A DNA stretch of 64,000 nucleotides, from the NCBI GenBank assembly GCA_009786535.1, contig WQRX01000004.1:1-64000 (forward strand). Reading direction: 5' to 3'. The notes beneath the pieces were generated by a model. That model made no database searches and was not told the DNA's origin. It worked only from the letters and a program-made list of their open reading frames with translations. Below are positions 26,423 to 35,677 of the stretch, one piece after another. The position numbers were made by a program, and so were the translations under genes. Position 1 is the first letter of the stretch, and every line of letters begins with the position of its first letter. The DNA is from Defluviitaleaceae bacterium (GTDB lineage Bacteria; Bacillota; Clostridia; Lachnospirales; WQUN01).

Positions 26423-27734
26423 TTGTAGCGGGCAATGCAGCCAATGCACCGTGCATAAAGACGGCGGCACCTGCCCAAAAATAACGGACATGCACATTGT
26501 ACAATCCTATGTTCTACCGTTTCCCGTTGCTTGTGACAGCAATAAAGCGGGACTGGGTTTTGTTGTTGATATTGGCACAACCACCATTAGCCTTGCCTTG
26601 CTTGATTTAAAAACGGGTAAAACGCTTTCCACTTTTTCCGCCGTTAATAGCCAGCGTATTTATGGTATTGACGTGATAACGCGCATAAACTCCGCCGTCC
26701 AAGGCAAACAAGAAGAGCTGCATACGCTAATTAACGATGACTTGCGCCGCGGTATGCGGCATATATTAAAAACGACAGGGCATTTGGCAGAGGACGTAAC
26801 TCGTATGGTTGTCACAGGCAATACCACCATGCTGCATCTGCTGCATAATTTGCCGTGCAATACATTGGGCGTTGCACCCTTTACGCCTGTGGATATTACG
26901 CGCCGCACCAGTCAATTCGACATGCTGCCCAATTGCGAAGTGCTTACACTACCTAGTGTTTCTACCTTTATTGGGGCAGACATTGTAGCGGGCATTACCT
27001 GCATCGGCGGTTTTGAAGCATCGGAAACCCGCTTGTTGGTAGACCTTGGCACAAACGGCGAAATGGCGCTGCTGCACAACGGCAGGCTGTGGGTTACGGC
27101 AACGGCGGCAGGACCCGCCTTTGAAGCGGGCAATATTTCCCAAGGGGTTGCGTCTATTCCCGGGGCAATAACGTCGGTACAATTTGCGCACCCCATCTCG
27201 TTTATCGACTACGAAACGATTGGCAACGCGCCCCCCGTGGGTATTTGCGGCACAGGCGTTATTGAAATTGTGGCGGAACTTGTGCGCAACCAAATGATAG
27301 ACGAAACAGGAAAACTCGATCCCCGTTTTGACCACAGTGTAGAGATTACAGCGGGCATAAACTTCACCCAAGGCGATATCCGCGAGGTACAGCTTGCCAA
27401 GGCAGCCATACGCGCGGGCATAGAAATTCTGTTGGAAAAAGCCGAATGCACCCAAAACGATATTTTTTGCGTATATTTAGCCGGGGGCTTTGGTAATCAT
27501 CTTGTGCCGGACAATGCCGCAACCCTTGGTATGTTTCCCGCACAGCTTGCGGGTAAAATACGCGCGGTGGGGAATACTGCCTTTGGCGGCGCGGTAATGG
27601 CGTTAATAAATGCTTCTGCGGCGGCACACATGGATGAAATAGCGGCAAAGGCAACCGAGGTAAGCCTTGCTGCGCACCCAAAGTTTAACGATATGTTTAC
27701 CGATTTTATCGGCTTCCCCGAATCGGAGTGTTAA
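26412..27734 (+). CDS. RACo-like ASKHA ATPase with N-terminal cysteine cluster
   Basis: A 440-residue protein of the DUF4445/RACo group (reductive activators of corrinoid proteins). The ASKHA core is complete: VDIGTTTISLALLD, VVTGNTTMLHLL, LVDLGTNGEMAL, AGPAFEAGN, GICGTGVIE and AGGFGNHL. Usual members have a plant-type 2Fe-2S ferredoxin domain and a linker before this core. Here only a short cysteine-rich head remains (C5, C9, C12, C21; CX3CX2CX8C). It overlaps the HPt gene by 11 bp. No corrinoid methyltransferase is present, so its partner is unknown. Confidence 0.8.
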   Translation: MQYNCSGQCSQCTVHKDGGTCPKITDMHIVQSYVLPFPVACDSNKAGLGFVVDIGTTTISLALLDLKTGKTLSTFSAVNSQRIYGIDVITRINSAVQGKQEELHTLINDDLRRGMRHILKTTGHLAEDVTRMVVTGNTTMLHLLHNLPCNTLGVAPFTPVDITRRTSQFDMLPNCEVLTLPSVSTFIGADIVAGITCIGGFEASETRLLVDLGTNGEMALLHNGRLWVTATAAGPAFEAGNISQGVASIPGAITSVQFAHPISFIDYETIGNAPPVGICGTGVIEIVAELVRNQMIDETGKLDPRFDHSVEITAGINFTQGDIREVQLAKAAIRAGIEILLEKAECTQNDIFCVYLAGGFGNHLVPDNAATLGMFPAQLAGKIRAVGNTAFGGAVMALINASAAAHMDEIAAKATEVSLAAHPKFNDMFTDFIGFPESEC

Positions 27735-27764
27735 TAACATTCCAATTAATTGGAGGGATAAACC

Positions 27765-28304
27765 ATGTCTGATATCCGCGAAACGCTCTTCAACATCACA
27801 AAAAACGCGAGCAAAACCACAGGCGATTTAATCAAGTCCGCCAAGCTAAACATGGCGCTGGGCAACGAACAAGCGGCGTTAAAAAATTTGTACACCGAAA
27901 TTGGCAAAAAAGTACACGAAATTTATCAATACGGCGGGTCGCTTGGCAAATTTTTTGACGATAAATACCTGGAGTTAGAAAATACCGAACGTAAAATAGC
28001 CGAAATAAAAGAAGAAATTAGCATCATCAAGGGCGTACGCGAATGCATAAAATGCGGTAAAGCCGTAGAGCGCAACGCCGAGTTTTGCCCAAAATGCGGC
28101 ATTCGGTTAGAGGGCAACGGCACGGCGGTTACAGCGGAAGCACCTGCGGCAGATGTTTCCGCCCCGGTAACGCCACCTGCGGTTGAGCCGCCCCCCGTAC
28201 CTGTAGCACCGCCTGCACCCGCGGGCGTAGTATGCCGTGTTTGCCACGCTTCCAACGATGCGGGCACAAAATTTTGCCTTTCCTGCGGGCGAATGCTCGA
28301 CTAA
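27765..28304 (+). CDS. Coiled-coil protein with two zinc ribbons
   Basis: A 179-residue protein with no known function. An N-terminal helical/coiled-coil part (residues 1-90), one zinc ribbon (CIKCG...CPKCG), a Pro/Ala/Val linker, and a second ribbon at the C-terminus (CRVCH...CLSCG). It sits 23 bp upstream of mcsA, in the place usually held by ctsR, but it is not CtsR-like: no winged helix is visible. TTGGAGGG precedes the ATG. Confidence 0.75.
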   Translation: MSDIRETLFNITKNASKTTGDLIKSAKLNMALGNEQAALKNLYTEIGKKVHEIYQYGGSLGKFFDDKYLELENTERKIAEIKEEISIIKGVRECIKCGKAVERNAEFCPKCGIRLEGNGTAVTAEAPAADVSAPVTPPAVEPPPVPVAPPAPAGVVCRVCHASNDAGTKFCLSCGRMLD

Positions 28305-28327
28305 TTCACGTACAAAGAGGGAATGCT

Positions 28328-28846
28328 ATGTTATGCGAAAAGTGTAAAAAAAATCCCGCGACGGTGCATATGCAACAATTTGTCGGCGGAAGTAAAACCG
28401 AGATGCACCTATGCCAGGAGTGTTCCTCAATTAAAATGGATATGCCTATTTCATTTGAAAATATTTTTCAAGGATTCCTCACGTCCTTGCAATCGATGAC
28501 GGCTAACCGCCCCATGACGTCCCCATCCGCGCCCTGCGCACGGTGCGGTATGACGGTAGAGCAATTCAAAAAAACGGGCAAATTGGGGTGCGAGGCGTGT
28601 TACCAAGCCTTCGCAAAGGAAATTGAAGCCCTGTTTAAAAACGTACAAAACGCCACCCGCCACGAAGGGAAATTTCCCCGCCGTATGGGCGTGGATATGC
28701 GTGTACGGCGCGAAGCCGACGCCCTGCGCAAGCAATTAAAAGAAGCGGTAGATGCGGAAAATTACGAAGACGCCGCCCACTTGCGCGACCAATTACGCGC
28801 CATCCAAAACGAAGCGCAAGCCGAAACGCAAGAGGCTGTGCAATGA
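28328..28846 (+). CDS. mcsA: McsA, activator of the protein arginine kinase
   Basis: A 172-residue zinc protein that binds and activates McsB. Paired CxxC motifs are visible (CEKCKKNPATVHM, LCQECS, CARCGMT, CEACYQAF), followed by a C-terminal UVR motif (LKEAVDAENYEDAAHLRDQ). AGAGGGA precedes the ATG at 28328, and an in-frame upstream extension into the previous gene is rejected. It overlaps mcsB by ATGA. No CtsR-type heptad-repeat operator was seen upstream. Confidence 0.92.
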   Translation: MLCEKCKKNPATVHMQQFVGGSKTEMHLCQECSSIKMDMPISFENIFQGFLTSLQSMTANRPMTSPSAPCARCGMTVEQFKKTGKLGCEACYQAFAKEIEALFKNVQNATRHEGKFPRRMGVDMRVRREADALRKQLKEAVDAENYEDAAHLRDQLRAIQNEAQAETQEAVQ

Positions 28847-29850
28847 GCGCGCCTTGGTTTACCCGGGCAGTGACAGATGAAAGTCCCATTCTCTCTTCGC
28901 GCGTGCGTTTGGCGCGTAATTTGCGCAGGTATCCTTTTCAGCAAAAATTAAATGCGCCGAATGCAGCGGCAATGGTACAGGAAATACAAGCCATCGGCAC
29001 GCATTTTCATAAGATGGACATGCAGCATCTTTCCGACGCCGAGCAAAAGGTCTTCCTTGAAAAGCACATCGTATCGCCCGAATTTCTTCGCGGAAAACTG
29101 CCCCGCGGGTTAATGATAAGCGACGACCAAAACCTAAGCGTAATGCTAAACGAAGAAGACCATGTACGCATACAATCCGTACAAGCGGGTGATGCATTGC
29201 CCGAGGCGCTGCTCGCAGCCAACCAAGTAGACGACCTCATTGAGGAGACCCACGAATACGCCTTTAACGCCGAACACGGCTACTTAACCGCTTGCCCAAC
29301 CAATACGGGTACGGGCTTGCGCGCTTCGTACATGATTCACCTCCCATTCCTGGAGCGTACCGACAAATTTAAGTCTTTACTCCCCGCCATTACCAAGCTG
29401 GGGATTACTTTGCGCGGCATTTACGGCGAAGGTACGGAATCTATGGGAAGCATTTACCAAATCTCTAACCAGACCACGTTGGGCAAAACAGAGGAAGAAA
29501 TTATCCATGCGTTGCAAAAAACCACCCAGCAGGTCATGGAGCACGAGGCACAGGCACGCGATACGATGTTAATCACACACCGCCCCGACCAAGAAAATAT
29601 GATTTACCGTGCATACGGCGTACTTGCCTATAGTCGAAAAATCACCGCAAAAGAGGCGATGGACCTGCTCTCAGAAATTCGCATCGGTTACCTATACAGC
29701 ATTTTAGATAAACCTAAGCCCGAGAAGCAAATCTACCAAATTATGATGGAAATTCAGCCCGGTCATTTGCAACGCGTAGCGGGTCGCGAGATGAACGAGT
29801 TGGAGCGCGATTACGCACGAGCGGAGTATTTGCGGGAGATTTTTTGTTAG
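28843..29850 (+). CDS. mcsB: Protein arginine kinase
   Basis: Phosphorylates arginine residues of damaged or regulatory proteins, tagging them for ClpC-ClpP. The 335-residue phosphagen-kinase-like protein has SSRVRLARNLRRYPF at the N-terminus, TACPTNTGTGLRASYMIHLP in the centre and GIYGEGTESMGSIYQISNQ in the nucleotide-binding half. The length is normal. In most Firmicutes it is followed at once by clpC. Here a 1.4-kb cassette lies between. Confidence 0.95.
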   Translation: MSAPWFTRAVTDESPILSSRVRLARNLRRYPFQQKLNAPNAAAMVQEIQAIGTHFHKMDMQHLSDAEQKVFLEKHIVSPEFLRGKLPRGLMISDDQNLSVMLNEEDHVRIQSVQAGDALPEALLAANQVDDLIEETHEYAFNAEHGYLTACPTNTGTGLRASYMIHLPFLERTDKFKSLLPAITKLGITLRGIYGEGTESMGSIYQISNQTTLGKTEEEIIHALQKTTQQVMEHEAQARDTMLITHRPDQENMIYRAYGVLAYSRKITAKEAMDLLSEIRIGYLYSILDKPKPEKQIYQIMMEIQPGHLQRVAGREMNELERDYARAEYLREIFC

Positions 29851-29878
29851 AAGCATAATAAACAAAGGAGCATAAAAA

Positions 29879-30328
29879 GTGAACGACAAAAATATCGAAC
29901 AAAAAATGTTTGATGAAGCGGTTAAACTTATCAATAATCGTTATCCCAAAGGATGGGGCGGGGCGGGCGTTATACGAACCGAAGACGATATGTATTTCAC
30001 AAGCGTTTACCTGGAAGCCATGGCAGACGTTGCACTCTGCATTGAAGCGGGCGCAATGTGCGAAGCCCACAAACACAACACACGGGTAACACACAGCCTT
30101 TGCGTTGTACGCAACGAAGAAAATAACGAATACGAAATTCTTACACCCTGCGGTGTATGCCAAGAAAGGTTAAGATTTTGGGGCGACAGTGTAATGGTGG
30201 GTATAACAACCCCCGAAAAAGCCATTAAATTTGTTTCACTTTCAACACTTCAACCCTACCATTGGACAACTGCCGTCCCCGCTGAAGAACTTGAAAATTA
30301 TGATTATTTCCATTTGAAAGAAGCGTAA
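29879..30328 (+). CDS. Cytidine deaminase-fold protein
   Basis: A 149-residue zinc deaminase-like protein. The zinc/catalytic motifs are C54-I-E56 (LCIEAGAMCEAHK) and PCGVC (C91, C94), the CxE...PCxxC pattern of cytidine/blasticidin-type deaminases. AAAGGAG lies before the GTG start at 29879. The substrate is unknown, as the sequence differs from housekeeping Cdd. The DNA is AT-richer than mcsB and clpC, so it may be a late arrival in the operon. Confidence 0.75.
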   Translation: MNDKNIEQKMFDEAVKLINNRYPKGWGGAGVIRTEDDMYFTSVYLEAMADVALCIEAGAMCEAHKHNTRVTHSLCVVRNEENNEYEILTPCGVCQERLRFWGDSVMVGITTPEKAIKFVSLSTLQPYHWTTAVPAEELENYDYFHLKEA

Positions 30329-30333
30329 ATTAT

Positions 30334-30819
30334 ATGAGAAAGTTGCGATTGTATTTAGACACCTCAACGATTAGTCATTTGCTCGCAGACGATGCGCCGG
30401 ATAAAATGCGCGACACTAATCTTTTATGGGAAGATGTAGTAAATGGCAAGCATGACATCTTCATCTCACCCGTTGTTATTGATGAAATAGAAAACTGCGA
30501 TGAACCCAAACGCAGTCATATGTTTGAGCGGTTGGGACAAATCCCATTTCAAATCCTCGCAAGGACGGATAAAATTGTACGCCTGGCGGATGAATATATT
30601 ACAGGGGGTGTGTTAAAAGAAAAAAGTTACGCCGACTGCTTACACATTGCATTTGCGGTAGTATATAATTGCGATATAATTATTTCTTGGAATTTTAAGC
30701 ACCTTGTAAATTATAAGACTATCAACAAAGTGAAAATTGTAAACGCCATTAACCATTATAAAGAAATTAGTATTATGCCCCCATCAATGCTACTGGAGGA
30801 GGTTGAGTTAAATGACTGA
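30334..30819 (+). CDS. PIN-domain protein, VapC-like
   Basis: A 161-residue PIN-domain ribonuclease-like protein. Acidic residues sit at the expected points: LYLDTSTISHL (first Asp), VVIDEIE (Glu), YADCLHIAFAV (Asp) and IISWNFKHL near the end. This is the longer type often paired with a tiny antitoxin downstream. The following gene overlaps it by 8 bp and fits that role. Toxin activity is inferred from the family only. Confidence 0.8.
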   Translation: MRKLRLYLDTSTISHLLADDAPDKMRDTNLLWEDVVNGKHDIFISPVVIDEIENCDEPKRSHMFERLGQIPFQILARTDKIVRLADEYITGGVLKEKSYADCLHIAFAVVYNCDIIISWNFKHLVNYKTINKVKIVNAINHYKEISIMPPSMLLEEVELND

Positions 30820-30988
30820 GAGCATAGCAATGTTGGAAATCCGTAAAATTAAGAATGAAAACTCCTTACGCTACCGCAAAATGTCACATGAGGAATTAAC
30901 GAAAGAATTTGACGAAACCACCCAAAAATTTATCAAGCGATTGGGGAAAAATATTGAAATAGTCACATTAGCTACTACACAAAACTAA
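30812..30988 (+). CDS. Small putative antitoxin of the PIN protein
   Basis: A 58-residue charged helical protein starting MTESIAMLEIRKIKN. Its ATG (GGAGGAGGTT upstream) lies 8 bp inside the PIN gene. Size, overlap and position suggest the antitoxin, though no known DNA-binding fold is evident. The stop is TAA at 30986-30988. Confidence 0.6.
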   Translation: MTESIAMLEIRKIKNENSLRYRKMSHEELTKEFDETTQKFIKRLGKNIEIVTLATTQN

Positions 30989-31011
30989 CCTTATACCGAA
31001 GGGTGATTTAC

Positions 31012-31242
31012 ATGAGGAAAATATATTGCGCTGTATGCAACACACCCGACCCGACAATAAAAAAAGTTCATGGTTATGAAAGAAAAAGCACGGGTCGCCG
31101 TGTTCTTGAATGGATTTTATTTTTAATTCCCGTAGTCGGCAACTTTTTTTTCGTCGGCGAAATCGTTACAGATTTGAAAAAATATCCCGTTGCGCAATGT
31201 AACAAATGCAATCATAAATGGGAAGTAAAAAAGCACGCATAA
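31012..31242 (+). CDS. Small zinc-ribbon membrane protein
   Basis: A 76-residue protein. CAVC near the N-terminus and CNKC near the C-terminus can form one zinc ribbon, with a single hydrophobic segment between (VLEWILFLIPVVGNFFFVGE). The ATG at 31012 follows GGGTGA. Function unknown. The protein at 56977 has a similar size and a CPMC/CHKC pair but the opposite order of membrane segment and ribbon. Confidence 0.65.
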   Translation: MRKIYCAVCNTPDPTIKKVHGYERKSTGRRVLEWILFLIPVVGNFFFVGEIVTDLKKYPVAQCNKCNHKWEVKKHA

Positions 31243-31273
31243 TCATAACAATGTATTTCGGAGGTAAGCATAC

Positions 31274-33739
31274 ATGAAAGGTCCATTTACAGAAAAAGCA
31301 CGGCGCGCTATACAAAATTCGCAGGACGCGGCGGTTGCCATGGGGCAAAGCTATGTGGGTACGGAGCATATTTTGCTGGGTTTGGCGCAAACCCATGACG
31401 GTATTGCCGCCAAAGCATTACAAAACCAAGGCGTTAGTGCGGACGATATTAAAAAACGCATAGAAGGCGCAACGGCAATGCAAAGTGCGCCGGGGACAAC
31501 GCCGCAGGATTTTACGCCAAGGGCAAAGAAAATTCTGGAAATGAGTCAGCAGGAAGCCACAAGAATGCATACGGGGTATATCGGCACGGAGCATCTGCTC
31601 ATTTCGCTTTTAAAGGAGCAGGAGGGCGCGGCACTGCGCATTTTAGCCGACCTTTCCTGCAATATACAAAAGCTGTACGATGATATGATGTACATGCTTG
31701 GCGGCGGGCAGCAGCACGCGGCAGGGCAGGGGGGTATCCCCTTCCCAATGAACCCGGGGGCAATGAAGCCCGGGAACAGTTCAACCCCAACGTTGGACAG
31801 GTTTAGCCGCGATTTTACTAAGCTGGCGCAGGAAAATAAGTTTGACCCTATCGTTGGGCGCACCAAGGAAACGGAACGCGTGATTCAAATTTTAACACGA
31901 CGTACCAAGAATAATCCCTGTTTGGTGGGCGACCCCGGGGTGGGTAAGACGGCAATTGCGGAAGGGCTTGCACAGCGCATTGTTTCCGGCGATGTGCCCG
32001 AGCCTGTGAAGAATAAGCGCGTGGTTTCCTTGGACCTACCCGGCATGGTGGCGGGTACGAAGTACCGCGGCGAATTTGAAGAACGCATTAAACGCGTGGT
32101 GCAGGAAGTGACAAGCGACCCAAATGTCGTGCTTTTTATCGACGAGTTGCATACCTTAATCGGCGCGGGTGGCGCAGAAGGTGCGCTGGACGCGGCTAAT
32201 ATTCTAAAGCCCTCTCTCGCACGGGGTGAGATGCAGGTAATCGGCGCAACCACGCTGGACGAATACCGCAAGCATATCGAAAAGGACGCGGCACTGGAAC
32301 GGCGCTTCCAGCCCGTAATGGTGGACGAACCCGGCGAAGAAGAAGCCATTGAAATTTTGCGCGGTATCCGCGATAAATACGAAGCACACCATAGCGTAAA
32401 AATTTCGGACGAAGCGCTGGTTGCTGCGGTACGGCTTAGCGCGCGCTATGTTTCCGACCGCTATTTGCCCGACAAAGCAATTGATATTTTGGATGAAACC
32501 TGCTCTAAGGTGCGCTTGCGTTCCTATACCGCGCCGCCAAACATTAAGGCGCTGCAAGAGCAAATTAATGAACTGGAAGCGGAAAAAGAAGCCGCGATTA
32601 AAGTAGAAGAGTTCGAAAAAGCGGGCATTCTCAAGCAACGCCAAAACGAGGTTAAGAAAAATCTTGAACTTGCCCAAGCCGATTGGAAGGCAGCCAACAC
32701 CAAATCCCACCATGAGGTAACGGCGGACGAAATTGCCGATGTGCTTGCCGCAACCACGGGCATTCCCGTTAAGCGCCTGCAAGAAGAAGAGGGCAAGCGT
32801 CTGATGGAAATGGAGGCGACACTGCATAAGCGCATTATCGGGCAGGACGCGGCGGTAACAACCGTATCGAAGGCGATACGGCGCGGGCGCGTTGGGCTTA
32901 AAAACCCGAACCGCCCCATTGGGTCCTTCCTTTTCCTTGGGCCTACGGGTGTGGGTAAAACCCATTTATGCCGCGCATTGGCGGAAATTCTTTTTGGGGA
33001 CGAAGGCGCGATTATCCGCGTGGATATGTCGGAATTTATGGAAAAGCACACTGTATCGCGCCTAATCGGCTCGCCGCCCGGGTATGTCGGGTATGACGAG
33101 GGGGGGCAGCTTTCCGAGCGCGTGCGTCGTAAGCCCTATTCTGTAATACTTTTCGATGAAGTGGAAAAAGCACACCCCGATGTGTTTAACGTGCTGCTTC
33201 AAGTGTTGGATGAAGGGCATATCACCGATGCGCAGGGGCGTAAGATTAATTTCAAAAACACGGTAATTATCATGACATCCAACCTTGGTGCACGGCAAAT
33301 TGTATCGCCAAAGACGCTGGGTTTTGTGCAAAACGAGGACAAAACCCGCAGCTACGAGGATATGAAAAAGCGCGTAATGGACGAGGTGAAAAACCTGTTC
33401 CGCCCCGAATTTATTAATCGTTTAGATGATATCATCGTCTTCCACCCGCTGGATAAAGAGGACGTGCAAAAAATTACGCGCCTCATGTTAGACGAAACCG
33501 TAAAACGCGTGGAAGAAAACATGGGTATTTCCATGAAGTATAGCGACGCACTGGTGGAACACATCGCCGCAGACGGCTATGACCAAGTATATGGTGCGCG
33601 CCCCTTGCGCCGCGCGATTCAAAACAAAATTGAGGACGAGCTGGCGGAAGCGATTCTGCGCGGGAGATTTAAAGAAGGCGATAATTTAACCGCTGACTTC
33701 TACGAAGAAAAAGTGCATCTGCGGGGCAACCACGCATGA
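31274..33739 (+). CDS. clpC: AAA+ ATPase ClpC
   Basis: Hsp100 unfoldase that feeds McsB-tagged proteins to ClpP. The 821-residue protein shows two N-domain repeats, a first AAA module ([20 protein letters not shown]), a middle UVR-like coiled coil ([17 protein letters not shown]) and a second AAA module ([27 protein letters not shown]). CGGAGG precedes the ATG. The stop overlaps the start of a glycosyltransferase gene, so clpC and the envelope-glycan genes appear to share a transcript. Confidence 0.97.
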   Translation: MKGPFTEKARRAIQNSQDAAVAMGQSYVGTEHILLGLAQTHDGIAAKALQNQGVSADDIKKRIEGATAMQSAPGTTPQDFTPRAKKILEMSQQEATRMHTGYIGTEHLLISLLKEQEGAALRILADLSCNIQKLYDDMMYMLGGGQQHAAGQGGIPFPMNPGAMKPGNSSTPTLDRFSRDFTKLAQENKFDPIVGRTKETERVIQILTRRTKNNPCLVGDPGVGKTAIAEGLAQRIVSGDVPEPVKNKRVVSLDLPGMVAGTKYRGEFEERIKRVVQEVTSDPNVVLFIDELHTLIGAGGAEGALDAANILKPSLARGEMQVIGATTLDEYRKHIEKDAALERRFQPVMVDEPGEEEAIEILRGIRDKYEAHHSVKISDEALVAAVRLSARYVSDRYLPDKAIDILDETCSKVRLRSYTAPPNIKALQEQINELEAEKEAAIKVEEFEKAGILKQRQNEVKKNLELAQADWKAANTKSHHEVTADEIADVLAATTGIPVKRLQEEEGKRLMEMEATLHKRIIGQDAAVTTVSKAIRRGRVGLKNPNRPIGSFLFLGPTGVGKTHLCRALAEILFGDEGAIIRVDMSEFMEKHTVSRLIGSPPGYVGYDEGGQLSERVRRKPYSVILFDEVEKAHPDVFNVLLQVLDEGHITDAQGRKINFKNTVIIMTSNLGARQIVSPKTLGFVQNEDKTRSYEDMKKRVMDEVKNLFRPEFINRLDDIIVFHPLDKEDVQKITRLMLDETVKRVEENMGISMKYSDALVEHIAADGYDQVYGARPLRRAIQNKIEDELAEAILRGRFKEGDNLTADFYEEKVHLRGNHA

Positions 33740-34683
33740 TGCCTATTTTCTCCGTAATTATTCCCGTGTATAACGAAGAAGCGGTGATCACCGAGTCGTA
33801 TAACCGCCTAACCCGCGTGATGCAGGGCATGGGCGAGCCGTATGAATTGGTTTTTGTAAATGACGGCAGTCGTGACGCAACCGCACATATTATTGCGGGC
33901 TTCTGTGAAAATGACGCAAGCGTGCGGTTGATAAATTTCTCCCGTAATTTTGGGCATATGCCCGCGATAACGGCGGGTATGGATAACGCGCGCGGCAATG
34001 CCGTTATCGTTATCGACGCCGACTTGCAGGACCCGCCCGAGGTGCTGCCGCAAATGGCGGCAAAATGGCGCGAAGGGTATGACGTGGTGTACGGCAAGCG
34101 CAGTAAACGCAAGGGCGAATCCTTTTTTAAAAAGGCTTCCGCAAAATTTTTTTACCGATTTTTACAATCCATGACCAACGTAAATTTACCGCTGGATACG
34201 GGCGAATTTCGCCTTATTGACCGCCGCGTATGCGATGCGGTAAACGCCTTGCCCGAGAAAAATCGTTACATGCGCGGGCTGGTGAGTTGGGTAGGCTTTA
34301 AACAAATTGCCGTGGAGTATGAACGGCAGGAGCGCTTCGCGGGGGAAACGAAATATCCCCTGCGCAAAATGCTTGCGTTTGCCATGGACGCCATTGCCGC
34401 CTTTTCTTACAAGCCGTTACGGTTGGCGACGACGCTGGGCTTTATTATGTCGCTGGTGGGTTTTGTGTATATGCTTGTGGTCTTATTCCAAGCGTTGTTT
34501 ACCGAGCGGATTATCACGGGGTGGGCGTCTACCATGGTAGTTATTTTGCTTTCGCAGGGGATTGTGCTAATGATTTTGGGAATGATGGGGGAATACATTG
34601 GGCGCATTTACGAAGAATTAAAAGGCCGTCCGTCTTACATCATTCAAGAAATAGTTGAAAAAGAAATGAGCAAACCCGAATGA
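33736..34683 (+). CDS. Family 2 glycosyltransferase, GtrB/DPMS-like
   Basis: A 315-residue membrane glycosyltransferase that typically moves a sugar from a nucleotide donor to polyprenyl phosphate. Motifs: VIIPVYNEEA, FVNDGSRDAT, DADLQDPPEVLPQM and the two C-terminal membrane segments of GtrB proteins. The ATGA overlap with both clpC and the next gene suggests coupled translation. The sugar is unknown. Confidence 0.88.
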   Translation: MMPIFSVIIPVYNEEAVITESYNRLTRVMQGMGEPYELVFVNDGSRDATAHIIAGFCENDASVRLINFSRNFGHMPAITAGMDNARGNAVIVIDADLQDPPEVLPQMAAKWREGYDVVYGKRSKRKGESFFKKASAKFFYRFLQSMTNVNLPLDTGEFRLIDRRVCDAVNALPEKNRYMRGLVSWVGFKQIAVEYERQERFAGETKYPLRKMLAFAMDAIAAFSYKPLRLATTLGFIMSLVGFVYMLVVLFQALFTERIITGWASTMVVILLSQGIVLMILGMMGEYIGRIYEELKGRPSYIIQEIVEKEMSKPE

Positions 34684-35672
34684 TATTTGTCATCGCCTTT
34701 GCCGTTGCCATAGGCATAACGCTTGCGCTTATACCGCTTTTTGTTAAGCTGGCGTTTAAATATGACTTTACAGACAAACCCACCGAGCGTAAAAGACATA
34801 CCGTTCCCGTACCCCTTGTGGGCGGGATAGCTATGTTTTTTTCCTTTACTGTGGGTTTTATTATATTTGTCGCCGTTATTGGTGTGGAGAATTACTATAT
34901 GGGCGATGAGATAGGCGTACTGGGCATTGTTGCTGTGCTTGCGGGCGCATTATTGGTTGCGGGCATTGGATTTATTGACGATTTTTCCAAGACGCGGTTT
35001 AAAGAATTTCCCATTTGGCCGCGTATTCTTGTAAAAATTACGGCGGCGGGGCTTGCCTTTGCCGCGGGCATTCGCTTTACGGGTTTTACAAATCCTTTTT
35101 CGGAAACTTACGTCGTGTTCCCAATTTGGTTGCAGCTTGTACTTACTGTGTTGTGGTTTGTTGGGCTTATCACCGTTTTTAATTTTATGGACGGGTTAGA
35201 CGGGCTTGCGGGGTCGTTAGCTATTTTACCGGGGGCGACGCTGTTTTTAGTGGCTATGTATATGGGGCAGTCCGATTCGGCACTTATGGCGGTTTTATTC
35301 CTTGGCGTGGTTGCGGGCTTTCTGCGGTATAATTTGCGCGGTAAGGTATGGATGGGCGACAGCGGCGCGTATTTGCTTGGCTATTTGCTTGCCGTTATTT
35401 CCCTGCACGGGATATTTAAGCAAGCCACGCTGGTTTCTATGTTTATCCCTATGCTTGCCCTTGCCGTACCCATTTTAGACAGCATTCGCGTTGTGGTAAA
35501 ACGCATTCTTGCCCGTAAGCCTGCGTATGAAGCCGACACAACGGGCGCGACCACACACCTGCACTATCGCCTAACCCGCGCAGGCTTACGCCCCAAATTT
35601 GCCGTAGCCATGATTTTTTTACTTAGCGCGTGTTTGAACTTAATGGCAATTATTGTAATGCTGGTGGTGTGA
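34680..35672 (+). CDS. MraY/WecA-family sugar-phosphate transferase
   Basis: A 330-residue membrane enzyme that links a sugar-1-phosphate to undecaprenyl phosphate (TagO/WecA group). About ten membrane segments. Catalytic loops: GFIDDFSKTRF, NFMDGLDGLAG, MGDSGAYLLG and the late THLHYRL. It is not MraY itself, which is longer and has other loop residues. It likely starts a teichoic-acid-like or other surface glycan. UppP (16241) would recycle the same lipid. Confidence 0.9.
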   Translation: MIFVIAFAVAIGITLALIPLFVKLAFKYDFTDKPTERKRHTVPVPLVGGIAMFFSFTVGFIIFVAVIGVENYYMGDEIGVLGIVAVLAGALLVAGIGFIDDFSKTRFKEFPIWPRILVKITAAGLAFAAGIRFTGFTNPFSETYVVFPIWLQLVLTVLWFVGLITVFNFMDGLDGLAGSLAILPGATLFLVAMYMGQSDSALMAVLFLGVVAGFLRYNLRGKVWMGDSGAYLLGYLLAVISLHGIFKQATLVSMFIPMLALAVPILDSIRVVVKRILARKPAYEADTTGATTHLHYRLTRAGLRPKFAVAMIFLLSACLNLMAIIVMLVV

Positions 35673-35677
35673 AAAAC

